Origin: Monarcha castaneiventris obscurior
Taxonomy: Eukaryota > Chordata > Aves > Passeriformes > Monarchidae
DNA: 64,000 nucleotides
Assembly: GCA_026261815.1 (NCBI GenBank)
Contig: JAMPIT010000258.1
Location: 19,176,501 to 19,240,500, forward strand
Direction: 5' to 3'
Shown: piece by piece, positions 36,401 to 51,400 of the stretch
How the letters are laid out: every line of letters starts with the position of its first letter
How positions within the stretch are numbered: the first letter of the stretch is position 1
Notes under the pieces: generated by a model
Told to the model about the DNA's origin: nothing
Database searches by the model: none
Seen by the model: only the letters and a program-made list of their open reading frames with translations
Position numbers and translations under genes: made by a program

Positions 36401-39400
36401 ATCTTAGTCTTTTGTTGCTGGCAAGAAACAAGCTGTGGAAATTCCAAACGTAATTTCTATAAAACCGAAAGTATGATTTTAGTGATTCTGGATCTAAAAA
36501 TGGAACTGTTGGATAGCCTTTAAATCCACATACTTAAAGTGCCGAGTGCTGTATTCCAAGCCAAACTTTATTAGTTTGGATAGCTGAGCTCCTATTTTCT
36601 TCATAGTGACATAGGTAAAAAAGTTTCCTTCCTGAAATATTATCTACTATATAACAAGAGTCAATTCAAATATGAACCTTGGAGTATTCAAAATCTCTTT
36701 GGGAATTCTGAAGTAAGACTTCTGATCTACTTTTATTTTGATCTGAACATATTAAGGCATATCAAAATCATTTGTTCTCACTGGAGAAAACAACAAAAAA
36801 AACCCCAGACAAAACTCATTTTGAATGGACAGAGAAAAAAAAATAGAGTGGGCTTTGGGTCAACATGCAGATGATAGCTAGAACTTAGGATATGGCAAGG
36901 TAAAGTCAGATAAAAACATTTAAGAAGGAATATGAGCAAGTTACTTAATTCCCTCAACATTCCACAGGAAATTCCAATACTAAATCATGTTCTGTACTTT
37001 ATTAAGGCCAGTATTTCACATGGTCAGAAGAAGTTTATTGAGACAATGGTGCGGAACTTTTTGACCAAGCTTTTTTATTACTCACCAGCAGCAGCTCTCC
37101 AATGTGCTTGTAGATCAGGCACTTCCCTGTTTCCAACACTCTTCCTGCTCTTCAGTCATGAAGTACATGGATGTCCCTATGGACCAAGAAGGACAAAGGG
37201 GAACGATGAGAGCAAGGTCTGTAACAGACCATTCCATCTGCAAGAAATGCAGAACTTGGATTCTCCTAGACAGGCTACTGAAAACTATGCTACTACTTGA
37301 TTGTCCTTCAACTTGTCTACTAGAATATTCTTTTTTATTCTCTTGCAGTGGTTCATATTCTGAAGAACTGTGCTTGACTGTGTATTTTTGCTGCCTTGTG
37401 TTATAGAAATGTTATCTTTGTTCCACAGTGGACTGGCTCACTAACAGGTAGAAATATTACACACATGTCAGAAGGAAATTAAAAGACTTAACATTTCAGG
37501 ATTCAAGATTCATGATTTTTAAATCTTCCAAATAGTTAAGAATTACAAGGATTGTTCAGTTTATTTTATTTATTTTTTTTTTTTCAAAGACACACACAAA
37601 GGAAATCTTCCTTTTACCTAGATTTTGTCACCCTCTCCTCTCTGGAAGTGGACTGAGGGTCCTGAAGAAACTGAACTTCCAAATAGAAACAAGAGGTAAT
37701 GAACCAATTTTTACTTCCATCAAGCCAAAATGACATGTATTCAAGAGAAAGCATTTTGCAGTAGCAAAATATGTATGTTTGTGTTTCTATACACATACTG
37801 ATAAATGAAGTGATGCTTGAAACAAGCCGAAAATCTATTAAGGATCTGGCACCTTTCCTTTATCTCTTGAATGTACTCTACCCTAAATAAAAAACATGCT
37901 GTTTTGTTACTTGAACTATTTCTCTCTCTTTTTTTTTTCCCCCAGATAGTTAGGTATCATCTTAACTGCTTTGTTTGTTAACACTTCCACAAAAAGAATA
38001 TGCCAAAGTAGGAGTGCCTAAGTGATAAAAACCATAAGCAGCTGAATTTTTCTCAACAGGCAAGGGTAAGAAAGATGTGAGTTACTGGAACTTATTTCCC
38101 CTCCCCAGACAATTACTTGGCTAAGCATCAAAGCCCGGGCCCTTGTAGTCCGATACAGACAACTGAGCAAGAATTACTTTCATAGTTGTGTCACCTCTAT
38201 CACAGACCATGTTACTCTCCAGTGATAAGAGAGGCAACTTGAGAAGTGTGACACATGTTTGAAATTGCTGTCAGGCAGGATAAAAGTCTGTGCTGAATTA
38301 GTATGAGAAATATCTGACTTCCAACATTCCCATACCTCTTAGCCAAGGATCCCTCCTGAAATTTCCCAAGAATTGTAAGTGAATACCAAGCCATAAGTAA
38401 CAGATGGTTTAATGCCCTTTTGGTTGGATAAATTTTGCCTCGTTTGACTTAATTTCTTACTATAGTTAGCTCTGCACCATGAGGAATGGGTATTGGTAGC
38501 TCTCTTTCAAGAGCTCAGCTCTAGACAAACCTATATGGTTCTCTTGCAGCTGAATGAAATCACTACTGAGTGAGTGAGATGACCATGCGGCTGCTGCCAG
38601 GGAACAGTTCTGTGCAACCCACAGTTTCTAAAATATAAAGACATAAATGTTTAATAAGCAATGTTGAATCCTTTTGTGGATCTATGATCAAATCCAGTTA
38701 AGCTCTCGTAGGCACATGAGCTCGAGATTAATCTTACCTCTGTAGCGCCTTTCAGTACTCAGGATATCAGTAGCATGGTGACTTGGGATCTGCAAGACCA
38801 TCAGGATCCAGGCACAGGAACTTCCAGAGATGTATGAGGGTGAATTCAGACAGATTTTAAGCAAATTCTCTTACACTGAGTTTCCTAGATTATTTGAATG
38901 AGTATAACACAACCATCTCACACAAAAAGGAAATACACTCTATATTATTGATTTAAAGTATTTGACATAAACCCATCAACATGTGATTTATTATTACATT
39001 TTATCATATTGATTCATCTGCTATGGCACCAAGATCCAGCTGCTGACTTTGCTTTTCTTGCACTCTCAGGTGTCTTGTACCATGGCAATTGAATTTTTGT
39101 GGCATGAAGAGATTTTCATTCTACCTCTAAGGTCAGCATATGCATCCTGCTGTAGCTCATGGTTTCACAAAATGTGTTGTTACATAGCAAATCAGTCTAT
39201 CAACAATTTAGGATCTCAGATGATTTAAGAAAAATTGTTTCTCTTTATCCTGTGTATTTTATTTATTAACGGAAATGTTTATTTTAAATTTATTTTTCTA
39301 ATTCATTAATTGGAAAATTAATAAATACAGTTTATTTTTAAAGATTACTAGAAGATTTGTACATTTAACACAAAGCAGGACAAATTTTTAGGTGAAGTCT

Positions 39401-42400
39401 ATAGTACAAAATGATTACAAGAATGAAGAGAAATTTATCACAAGATTGAAAAGTAAGCAGTGTATGTGCTCAAAACTCCATACTAGCCAGGAGGAAAGCA
39501 ATTACTAAATTAATCTGCACTATTTACTAGTTCCTACTAGCCCATCATATTCCTTTTTTAATGAAAGAAACCACCGCTTTCTAAGTTTTCAGAAGGATTG
39601 TACAGTATAGTTGAAAAATGCTATTAATTTAGACTAAAGCTGCAGAGAGTTATAAAGATGAATAATGAGGAGACGATCCTGCACAACATTCCTTGTGAAG
39701 TTAGTTTTGGTTCGTGAATCATCTGTAAACTTTCCTTGATCTTTTATTTTCTTACTCTCCCTGTAAAATCTAATGTTTCAATGAATGCCTTTCATATTAT
39801 GGCATTAAGCTGTTTTCATAAGGATTTCTATGATGTGCCATTTAAGACTCAGTTTATCCTTCCAATGCTGTTATAGACAAAAAACTAAAGGAAAAACTCA
39901 GACAACCATGTTAGTGTTTTGACTGACAAACACAATTACCCATGGGACTGGAGTGCGAATAGCACTCTTCTGGCACATAGCTGTAAAGCAAACTATTGTG
40001 AATAACTGGAAATCCTGTCAGGATCTAATTAGAAGAAATAGGACATAAAACCAAGCAAGATGAGTCATCTGTGGCTTCTTGGTAATCTCATGGTTACCCA
40101 GTGACATCAGTTGCAACAATTTCATAGTAACTCCTTAAAATCACAGAGGGTTAAACCCAGTGCAAGCCTAACTTGATATGTGATTGGAACTTCAGTTTCA
40201 CCTTGGCTGTAATTGCTGGCTGGGTCTCAAAAGCGAGATTTCTACATTATTCAGAGAGCTCTCTGCAGCTCATGGAATGTCAAGAGTCTGCAGGGAAAGT
40301 GAGTATAGTCTGGATTGTCACGTCTGGGTTTACAACAGGCAGAAGTAAACTGTTCAGTAAACAGTGAGAGCAGCTTGATGCTTCCCATACGAATATGCAG
40401 AATTACCCAGGAGCCCAAGGCAGCTTTAAAATCTTCCTGTTAAAGAGAAATGAAGTCTACCCTTCCTGCCAATGTAACAGCTCTTTACATAGAGGTAAAT
40501 TTCACAGGTTCTTCTCTGAGAAACCTACTACTCAAGTCAGACCCTGCCACAAATTTCTTTGTAAAATTTCCAGGGTCCACATATTAAGAGGCTATTTGAA
40601 AGAGTGGTAAAACAAATTCTTTCAAATATCATAAGTTCTTCTTATGCTAAAACTTAAAATCTTTCTTGTCAAACCAGGAATCACTTACCATTGCTCCACA
40701 AAACACAGTAAATAATGCAAATAGATAAAAGAACAAAACTCAGAAAAAAATGGAAAACAGGAAATCGTTATTAAGGAAAATTCTGAAAACATTATTAAAT
40801 AGTCTTGCTTCAGTATCTCACATACTTCAGGAAAACTTTTTTCTTATGAAGTAGCTCAAATGAAAGGACAAATGGTGCTAGCACATACAGTGATAATAGA
40901 TATTATAGATAAGATTCCTATTCTCTTATTATTATTTCCACATAATACAGAACACATTACATGTTTTGGGTTGGAGGTTACACTTTTTTCCTTCTTACAC
41001 CAGAAGGAAACTTTTTCATAATTACGTGCTGCTGATTCTGCCTTACATTTAGAACTTATTTGCTTATTATCTTTTCCAGCATATATTGAAAGAAATGCAA
41101 CTGTACACCAAAACCTTTAACAGAAAGGTCTGCTTTTGCAAGAGAAAGAAGAAAGTTTTTCTAGTTAATTAAATATTTCTCTAAACCTTGGTAAGAATCA
41201 CAGAAAGTAGGCCAGAAGCTGGCTAGTACCTGAGATCTCAGTCCTGTTCCCCCATTTCCAGAATTTTGGAATTCAAATCCTGTTTGAATGTGCTCATCAG
41301 TGTAGTTGTTACAAGAAGACAGAGATGGACAGAATAGACCTACAGCAGATCAATCAGAATTTTTCAAGCCAGAATCCCATCCTTGACATGGGCCAAAAGC
41401 AGATTAGAAGGTAAAAGCTTGAGAATGGTGGAAGCACAAGTGTTAAGCTGCTTACACAGGGACTCAACAAATGGTCTCTGCGCTGAGTCTGTGTTTTTGA
41501 CAGCATAATTCAATACAAGAAAAATCATACGAGCAAATGAAATTTGAGAAATACCCAAGAGATTTGGAAATACAAGTTCACTGTCACGTATTTCTAATGC
41601 TTGCAGCCTTTTAAATCTTATCCTAAACAGCATAGAAAGATAGAAATTAATAGTATTACCTAACACTATTTCAGTTAGAACTAGGAATCACCTGCTCTGT
41701 TCTGCCGCTCTAAAACCAGCTCTGCTGCTTTACTCTCCTCTGCACTACTACTTCAATATCTTTTTCTCCATGTTACTTCAAAATAATCTCCGACATTTCT
41801 GAATCTAGAATGCCACTGAACTTTATCAACTGAGCTCTTCTTAGCATCCCAGTTTTGCACAGAGCCTCTGCCAAAGTTTTGAATTGTCCCACAGCTGTTG
41901 CTGCCTGCCTGTGCACTGCTCCCAGGCACTCTCAGTCCTGTTGCCAGTTTGGCCGTGTCACCATCTGCTGACTTTGCACTACAAGTGTCACAGAGCTGCC
42001 TGCTGGCAGCTGTAAAGGTAAGATTTCCCTAAATTAATCATGTCACCTTCTTACTTAGGTTTTCATTCTCATCTAGTCCAAAGCCCAATGGACTCAAACA
42101 GAAAATCTTCTAGATACACTTTCAGACTTTGCATTGTCCTCTTCAGCTGTGTAATGACTTACTAAATGATTTTTTCATCCTGAAAGCACCACATTTACTA
42201 ACACTACAAACTGGAATGACTGAAAGGCTAAGGAACTACTTTGCTTGCTTTTTTGCAACGTGGATTGGTGTAACTGAATTCTTGAGGACCATGAAAATTT
42301 ATAGAGCTCCTGCTACGCTGGGCCACTCAGCCCAGAGATCAAGCACAAAGCATGGATATACTTCAGAAGGCTGTCTTTGGCGTAGCTAAAAAATATGCAA

Positions 42401-44107
42401 ATTTTATCACAAGAATACATCTCTTTACCTAAAGAATGGAAGTTGGCTTTGCAAAACAGCTTGAAAATCATGTCAAAACTGATCTCAAAATGCAAAGATG
42501 TTTCAAATGAAATATATGAAATAGTAAACCTCTAATGCATATAATCAGAATCACTTTTCTTTCTGTGGTGCATCTTTCCATTCTCCTCTCTTAGGAGAAA
42601 GCTGGCATTTATTATTTTGGTAGCATCTATTATCTCTGTTTAAACATTTCTCAGTTATCAGAAAAGCCTCCACCTTCTGCCAATACACAATAGATGAAAC
42701 ATTTCTGTGGCTTCAGCCCTTTTCAAAATCCCAAAGCCACACATGGGATAAAGAAAGAAACAGGATGTCCAAGTAAATGATACAAAAATAGGAAGAAGGT
42801 TGTTTATGAAATGGCATCCAGAGTCCTGACATACACAATATTTTCACTGTTTTTTCCTTTGCCATAAGTTTTCTGACCCTTCTGGGTTTTTGTTTTGTTT
42901 TGTTTTTTTCTGGCTGATTTATTTATCAGCTTTTTCTATCACTATGGCAAAGGCAAATATCCTCTGGAAGGAAGACCATTTTCCCTCCTGCACAGTTCCT
43001 CTGGGACAGAGAAGAAAGGACATCGATTTATTATCCTGACAAAGTTGGCCACCTGGACAGAGACACCCATCATTCTCAGAAGTGCAAGACTAGAGCGTGC
43101 TCTTGCAAAATCTTCCTGAGGAACAGATCATTTCCCACTTCTGCATTTACTGTAGGATCAATGTCTAACTTACAGCAATAGTCAACAGCAGTGGCTTCAG
43201 CAGAAGATGAAAACTGCACATAACTGGCCAAATTCATCAAGCAGTCCTTTAAATGTCCTTATTTGCTGCAATAGTGTCTCCTTATTTGAGGTATGACTTC
43301 CTTCTTTAGCTTGTCTTACTTCACTGCAGTTATTATTCCTTCAACAGTGAAAACCACAAAATTTTTTTAGAAGTCCAGACCCATGTAGAATGAACAACGC
43401 ATACAAAGACTGGTAAATACTGGAGCATATAAATTTGTATAATTTGAACATTTTATCTCTGAAGACAGCAAGAAACTTCCCGCAAGTTCCCCACCTACAA
43501 ATTATTTTATAATCAGACAGTATCAGTTTCAGAAATCTCAACATACTTAAATCAAGGAAATGCAAAACACTAACTGGAAATGAGAGGAATTCTCACTTAT
43601 TAAATCACAGTTCATGCTAATCTTCAGATTAAAAAAGTAATTTTCCTAATTTCATCTATGCTGTGATATTTATAACATTTGAACTACCTGTATTTAGTCT
43701 GTGACCTTTATATTTGACCTTTAATTGAAATAAGTTGTAGAAAGATAGACAAAAATATATTTTTTGAAAAAAAGATTTTAAGGTTTATGATGGTCTGAAA
43801 GTTAAAATCATTGCCATGTAAAAATTGATTTTTTATTTTTTATATATTCCAACTAGATGTAGGACTTAGACCAATTTTACTGAACTTCACTAACTGAATG
43901 AGTTGACACATGGACACCTACATGTGTCACTATTTATATCTACATTTTAACCCCACTGAAAGGATATTCTTGCCCAGTTTTAAAACTCCTTACAACACAA
44001 AACCTTATGGCCTACACTTATAATACATAAATGTTCTGGGCTATGTGAAACATATGCAAATATATCAATATAATGACTTATTAATACCTATGTGGCACAT
44101 AGAAGAC

Positions 44108-44516
44108 ATAATATAATATAATATAATATAATATAATATAATATAATATAATATAATATAATATAATATAATATAAATAATTATATAATATATTAATAAA
44201 TATAATATAATATAATAAATATAAATAATAATATAATATAATATAAATAATATAATATAATATAATATAATATATATAATATAATAAAATAAATAATATA
44301 ATATAATATAATATAATATAATATAATATAATATAAATAATATAATATAATATAATATAAATAATATAATATAATATAATATAAATATAATATAATATAA
44401 TATAATATAATATAATATAATATAATATAATATAATATAATATAATATAATATAATATAATATAATATAATATAATATAATATAATATAATATAATATAA
44501 TATAATATAATATAAT
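44108..44516. repeat. Long (AATAT)n pentanucleotide array
   Basis: 409 bp almost entirely of the pentamer ATAAT/AATAT. The first two thirds carry interspersed variants (AAATA insertions, for example near 44175-44220 and 44284-44300). The last ~125 bp (44389-44516) are a perfect run. Such AT-only arrays are unstable and hard to assemble, so the length may not be exact. Confidence 0.97.
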
Positions 44517-45425
44517 TTCTTTTAGAAAAACTTTTTTCTTAGTGACTTATGTGTACACTGCAAATTACTCCTGAAAATGTCTTCTATAAGCTACCTTTAT
44601 TAAAGCTACATAAACACAAATTTGTTTTCTGGCACCACAAAAATGCTATATCTGCATCTACTTTGTCAGGATTAAGACTAATCTCAACAATGAATTTATT
44701 AGTCCTATTCTCCACAAGACAGGGAATTTATAGCTTAAATCATCTCAGGTATATTTAAATCTCAGTTAATTTTAAAATGTTTTTCTTGATTTGTGGGTGA
44801 ATGCCAGTATCACCAAGTTGTTTGCATGCATACAAGTGGAGGCCAAGGACTACTGTTTCTGATAGAAACTGTCATTTGACTTGTCTAATAAGCTCAAATG
44901 AAATGGAAAACACTGTGAGTGAACTACACAGGAAAGTTAAAGACTTATTTGTAGTAGCAAAAGGTGAGAAAATGCTACAACATTCCAAGTTCTGTTGGAA
45001 TCTTTGTAGGCAACTCAAATGTTGAACCAATGTATCTATATGCTGAATTACATCAATCTCCGAAAGTACTGTATTCCCTACAGGGCACATAAAACCCATA
45101 TACAAGCAATTAGGGAAGTCATTATCAATTTCAGTTCTCTTTAAAAAATAGCTGAAAAACATTTTTAATTAAAAACCAAAAAATATTCATGCATATATTC
45201 TTTTGAGTTTGGGGTAACTGTCATGTGTGCTCTACAACAGAACACAGAATTCATCTCCCTGATGCAGGTACCCAATTGCTTTCAATATCCTGGCTGACTT
45301 TTTTCCTTCTTTAATATGTTCTATTTCTTATCATATTACTATAGTTGGGTTATTTTAGTTTGCATTCTAGTCATATATTTATAAACGTCTATCAGCATTG
45401 TTATGTAGTAAAGCATCAGAGATAA

Positions 45426-45457
45426 AATAATAATAATAATAATAGCAATAATAATAA
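45426..45457. repeat. (AAT)n microsatellite
   Basis: Ten AAT units with one GCA interruption. Confidence 0.9.
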
Positions 45458-48400
45458 AGATAGTATTAATGCATTAATTTGGGGGGAAAAATTAAGGCAG
45501 TTGAGAGGCACTAAAATTTCTTATTTGCTTCCTGTGGAGAAATGTGTGACCAGAATGGTTTGGCCATACAAAAATCCGTGAGTCTCAATGCAGACCCTGT
45601 ACATCATGCCACCAATCACGCATTGCAAGTTCTTTATTTTCAATAACTTTAGAAAATGATTGGCAAGGATTAGCACTAGCCATTGAATTTTGATTCTTTT
45701 GGACTAATTCATAGAGCCTTGTCTTCCTTTGGAAGGACTTCAAAATTATGAATGACTGCCGAGAAAAGCAGCCTTTGCTAGGAAAGAAACAATACAATGC
45801 AATAGGTCACTGGAAGCTTCCCTCTAATTTTTTTTATATGCAGCCTTTTAGGGAGCAAAGGGAGGTAGGGCCTTCCATTTGAAATAATAAATCCCAACTC
45901 CATTACAGAAACCTATGGCTACAGAAACACAGGCATTCACACAATTATGTTAAAGAACATTAGGTGCTTCTGGAGTCACCACCCTGAAACGGTTTCCTGT
46001 TTTTCAAAACCTCAGCTACTGATGCTAAATGCTAAAAGATTTACTTTAATGCAGATCATCTCATTACAGCCCCTACATCCTGCTTGTAAATCAGTCACTG
46101 AAATGAAGCTTTCATACAGCTGTGAAGTCTGTCCAAACTGACCACTGTTACGTGCCAAGCTAGAGCCTGTGTGTGTGAACTTGAGTTAAGAACCTGTCTT
46201 CTCATTTTCACTGTGGGATACTTCATGCTTCTGAGATCCTACAGGAATAATTAAAAGCCTTAGAAATATACACAAAAAAAAAGGAAAATTGAACCACTGA
46301 ACTAAACTCATCTTCTAGTTCTTGAAGGGTTTGTTCATACAGCTGTACAGTTAGTTTTAGACTTTAAAAACACTTATTAAAACCATAAAGATACATTTAC
46401 AGAAACACAGCTTCACAGGATAAAAGCAATTAGTCACGGATCAAATACTGTTAATAAAATGGAAGTGCTTTGTACTTCCAAACTTGTTCTAGTGAAGATG
46501 ACTATTGATCAAAACACTTTCTTAGAAACTCCCACATCAATAGCTATATGTAGAAACAAAAAAAAATTACATAGTCAAATCTGTATTGACATCACTTGAT
46601 TAAACAAAATTCATCTCAGGGTCCCTTCCAAGGCATATCTCTGTTCTAGCCCATTTTCTCTCTTTGATAAAAAGAGAATGAATCAGGCTTCTAAGAAACC
46701 TGAAGAGCAGATGCTTAGGAAGTACTGCCCTTCCTACTTATGCCTAAGATCTTAGGAGACTTTCAGATTACCTCAGACTTTTTTTCTTGTAAAATATTAA
46801 TTCTCTAGATAAAGACGTAAAACAAGGATTTCCCTAGAATCTCTTAATTTGCTTACTGCATTATGTTTTTCCCGCCATCTCAAGCAATAATTTTCAAAGT
46901 CCAGGCTGCAAGAGCATGGAATCCACTTAGACCTGTACTCCTGCTTTACTGCACTGATCTGATTTTCAGACTTTCATAAAACCTCTACCCTTCCTCAAAA
47001 AAAGGAAAAAATTGATCCAAAAATACAAAGCCTCACCTCTCCTCACTCACTGTCTTTACAGTTAATGAGTTAAAGCACATTGATGGGAATTATTGTATTT
47101 TTCCTATAAAGGCTTTTTGGCTTCGAGATATCTCCTGGCAATTAAGATTATTTTGAAAATGTCTGCACTCCTAACTCCACTTGATTGTGTAAATTTTCCA
47201 TACTACCCACATCCTTAAAAATCACAAGAGAATAATTTCCTAGGTAAAATCAGAAGATAGTCTACATACCATTTAATATTTTTAATTTTTTTTCAATCTG
47301 TTAAGCTTTGAAGCATGATCATTTCCTACACATATGAATGCCTGTGTACATTCATATTTTACAAATACAGCAGAAAATGTGTCGTACAGTTCTTGCTCAT
47401 TCAGCCATGTTGGAGTTTAAAAGTACATCATCAATATTTTACCAAATTTTGTGTAAAACAGACTGGTCATAGCAAAGTCCCCAGTAGATGTCATGGTATA
47501 AATGCTACTCTTACAAAATAATTTTTAATATCTTGCATCCAAAAACATATAGTTGTTCACACTACTTATTTTAAAATGTTCCTTAAAACGCTCACAACTC
47601 TGTAAATTTTTACTGTTTTAATTTTTGTTTTTTACCAAAACATTCAGTTATTTCCAAATGGAGGTATTATCCAAGTATGGTGTGTGACCAGAGAGTACAC
47701 ACACACCCCATCATCCCTTCAGAGCAAATAAACCTGTCTCAGCTCTTGCTTGCATGTGCTCAGGATAGTCCTAAATGCACCTACATTGTACCTCAACAGC
47801 AAAGCTGGTCTGCTGGAGCTGCACTCCCATGGTGTCTGTCAGTATGACATGCTATGAAGGAATTTCTGCAATGAGACATTTTATTTTAAATTGCTATTAA
47901 GGTTGCAAATCCACATGCTATAAAATGGGAAAGAAGATAATTAAAATTTCTATGTTTGTATGTTCCCACATACATTTTTTTCCCCCAGGAAACCTTCAGT
48001 TTCTTTACTAGAAGAGATAAATTGTTTGTGGTAATGAGTGAGGGGTTGGACTACAAAGGAGACTCTTTGTACCTGAACTTTGTCTCATTTAGCCACAATT
48101 AAAGTTACTGAACACTGCCATTTGCCTAATTAAAGTAGTAAGGAATGTTTATTACTCTGAAAAATCAGGTGCTTAACCTAGGCAATCAAAATTAATAGAG
48201 TTGAGGTGCTCCAGAGAAGTGGGTAGAAAACACCAATAAATTAGTCAGTGGCAGTTGTCTTTCATATTTTGGTGATCTACACCAAGTATGTTGGCCTAGG
48301 TACAATATAAGCACACGTATTCACCATATCTATCATCCTTTGAATAAGCTGCAAGGGAGGGGAAGGTTTTTAAATCCTGTTACTAATAGGAATTGCCGTA

Positions 48401-51400
48401 ATATCCTCATGATTATGAGGAAATGCTTTGAGATTACAGACTAAAAAGAGAAGACATAATAACAGAGCATTAGAAAAAAACAGCTTTAGGCCATATCCAG
48501 CTTCTAAACATTTTTTACATGAGAACACGCATTTTGTCCCATTTCCTACACCCACAACCACTTCTGCAAGGGAAGAACACCAAGCAAGACCCCGATCCTC
48601 ACATCAATTTCCCTTGGCATGTTTTGCTATACTAACTGAACCTAAATTCCAGACAGCTCAAGGGAAATGACACCCCTGAGCAGAAACTGCGATTTTAGTC
48701 CCTGGAACAGCACACCTGCGGAGTCCCTCAGTTACCGGAGGAAAGAACTTCATTTTTAGAAATGGGCCTGATGAAGAACTGTTCTGTGACAGGCCATCTT
48801 ATAAACCACAAGAAATCTGAGATCAGTGAAGCTTGGATGAGGAGTGACTCACAGATAACAACCCAGCACTTGTGGAGAACCCAGATGCCTGAACCCAGCA
48901 GCCAGCAGTGCCTGCTGTGAGCCCCTCCACAGCACAGGCTCCTCTGGGCTCCCACAAGAAAGTCTTACTGTTAACCATTAAAAATATATCCAGAGAGCTC
49001 ATCAAACAAATAACAACTATTAGACTATGGAAAGAAAAACCTCATGCAGAATGTAGATTCAACAATGATTCCTAACTGTGGGGGATTTTGTGTGACATAA
49101 CACTTGTAGTACAGAGTTACAACAGAAAAAAAGTACCAAAATTGAGCCTGTTTAATATCAGACAAATTTATATTTGTTACTATAAAAAGATTACAATAAA
49201 CATACAAAAGCATATGCTCTGGAGGTTTTAAAATCTTCAGAATATTCAATAGTTACATTTCATCTTGGAGGTATTTTCCAGTATTAATGATTCTGTGATT
49301 ACTATTACCTCAATTTTCAAACTCAGATGGGCCTATGCTATGAGGCAAAACTTTGCTCACGTTAGTCTTCTGCTACAACTATTTGTGGTACCATTCATTG
49401 CCAGCTAAACGTCCCATGCACAATAGGCTACGTTATACAATGGCAAAATTAAGAGTCTGCCTTTTAACATGTTCACACCATGCACAATTTTATGTACAAC
49501 AATTTCCTTTTGTTCTTTTCCTTTTGGGCAGTCTGAAGTTGTGCAAATGCCTTCCAAGTATGCCAAGAAATTTTGCAGTACTGCAATGGCAAATGGCCTA
49601 AGTTATTTTGGCGAGGTCAAAATTGGGGAAGCCCCACTGGGCAAAGCACTGGAAAAATTTACATGCTACTGTTTGAAAAGTATCTGCACAATGCTCACAC
49701 AAACATTTAGATCTCCAGACAGACAAAATCGTTCTCAGATTCAAAGGAACTTAAAATATTTCCTCCTTCACTATTACATGTCTATACTTCCTTCTTGATT
49801 ATTGTAGGCCCAGCATCCTCTAGTTCCCTGAAACCGTTGGGCACTTTTGTCCATGCAAACAACAATAACCTAGAACGATGAAGGCAATCTGATGAATGAG
49901 GTCACTTGTTCTGACATTCCGTCTTTACAAGTCTGTACAATACCAAACACTGGCTATTCCCCTGTGGTAGAACAGTTCCAAGTAGTAGCATTTAAAGTCA
50001 CAGCAGGTATATAAAACTTCTGAACCTTTCTTGCAGTAGCATCTCTTAAGTACCTGCACTCTCCTCTTTCAGTTTCTTTTCAGTTATCAGTAAATAAAGA
50101 GTTATTTTGAAACTCTTCTTTCTGGTAATTAGTTTTTCATCTTATTTTCAGTAGTTCAGTTTGACTACCTTTCTTCTTAATTATGAAAGCACCTGCACCT
50201 TTATACACTGGTTTCAGCATACCCAGTTTTCCTTTGCATATTTATTTTCTCTTCCCAGGTAATCAGAGGGTAACTTCAAAACTGCTTCTATTTTTTTTTA
50301 AGACTCTCTTCTACACTGACAGGTCTCACATTTCCTATCACCATAATTGCTCTTGGGACTTTTTCCAGGCCTCTCAAAATCACATGCTAAATGTTCTCAT
50401 TTCCTTTCCAATATGCCTTTCCAAAAGTCAGTTTCTTACACTTTGAATTACAGCCAGTCTCTCATTCAGTATGACAAATACCTCTCTTAGCCCTTTGCAA
50501 ATATTTCCTCACTGGCACCTGGTAAGACTTAGCAAGATCACTCAGATGACTACTTTTTCACAAGCCATTAATGGCTCAAGGCACTACTGAATGTGGCCAG
50601 CAGTTGCCCTGATAGTTAAAACTAGCAGAACTGTAAGATATTTTATAGCAGAAATATTTGCAGGCATTTAACCTCTTTGCATGTCTTGTAACTTCCAACA
50701 CTAGCTAAATTCTCAAAGTCCTTGCTTCCAAATACTTCCCAAATCTAGCCCTATATTATTTCTCATTACTGTGTGCTCACACTATTTTCTTTTCCCACCT
50801 AGTTCCTGCTCTGTCACTCAGCTACTTCATTTGTATAAAATCAGTACAATTAATTAAGATTTCCTGCTATTCTTTCCTTCTGTTACCTTGCTAGAAATGC
50901 CCCCACTACTTGGAAACATGGAAAAAAAACTTCTGAGATATCAAAACTGAAACTTCTCCAAGAGAATAAAGAAAAAAGAAAAAGAAAAAATGGATAAAAT
51001 ATGTTATTTGTGAAATGAAACAAAACAAGACAGGATTAAAAAATACTCATGGTATTAAGTTCAGTGTAGGCTCTTGGCATGTTGCACAATCTCAAAACTG
51101 AAAAAAATAACTACGTGTTACTTCACAGGAAAGTATTTCTGATTATTAGTTGTGTAAAATACTGAAATATATACGTAACATCAGTCGAGTGTATTAGTTC
51201 CAGTTAACTATGTAATACAAGCCTCATATATGCTTAAATGTTTTGCTAGAAGAATCCTTACTATCATTAAATAAGAATTGTAAATGGAAGTATAAAAATT
51301 CGAGAAACCATCCCTTTAGTTGGCAGAACATTCAGCAATGAACTCAGAGGCTCGCAGGCATTGTGTAAAAAATCTCTAACAAACTTTCTACAGCAATCAC

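Noticed and set aside
40690..40770. On the - strand, a hydrophobic stretch (LSFVLLSICIIYCVLW) runs into a strong GTAAGT donor in phase 1, like a signal-peptide exon.
   Set aside because: No start codon precedes it in frame; a stop lies 9 codons upstream of the stretch. No convincing acceptor and no following Ig exon were found. T-rich sequence gives such stretches by chance.
41364..41666. A 100-codon frame on the - strand with a protein-like composition.
   Set aside because: I recognise no family and see no flanking splice or promoter signals; length alone is not enough in 64 kb of six-frame reading.
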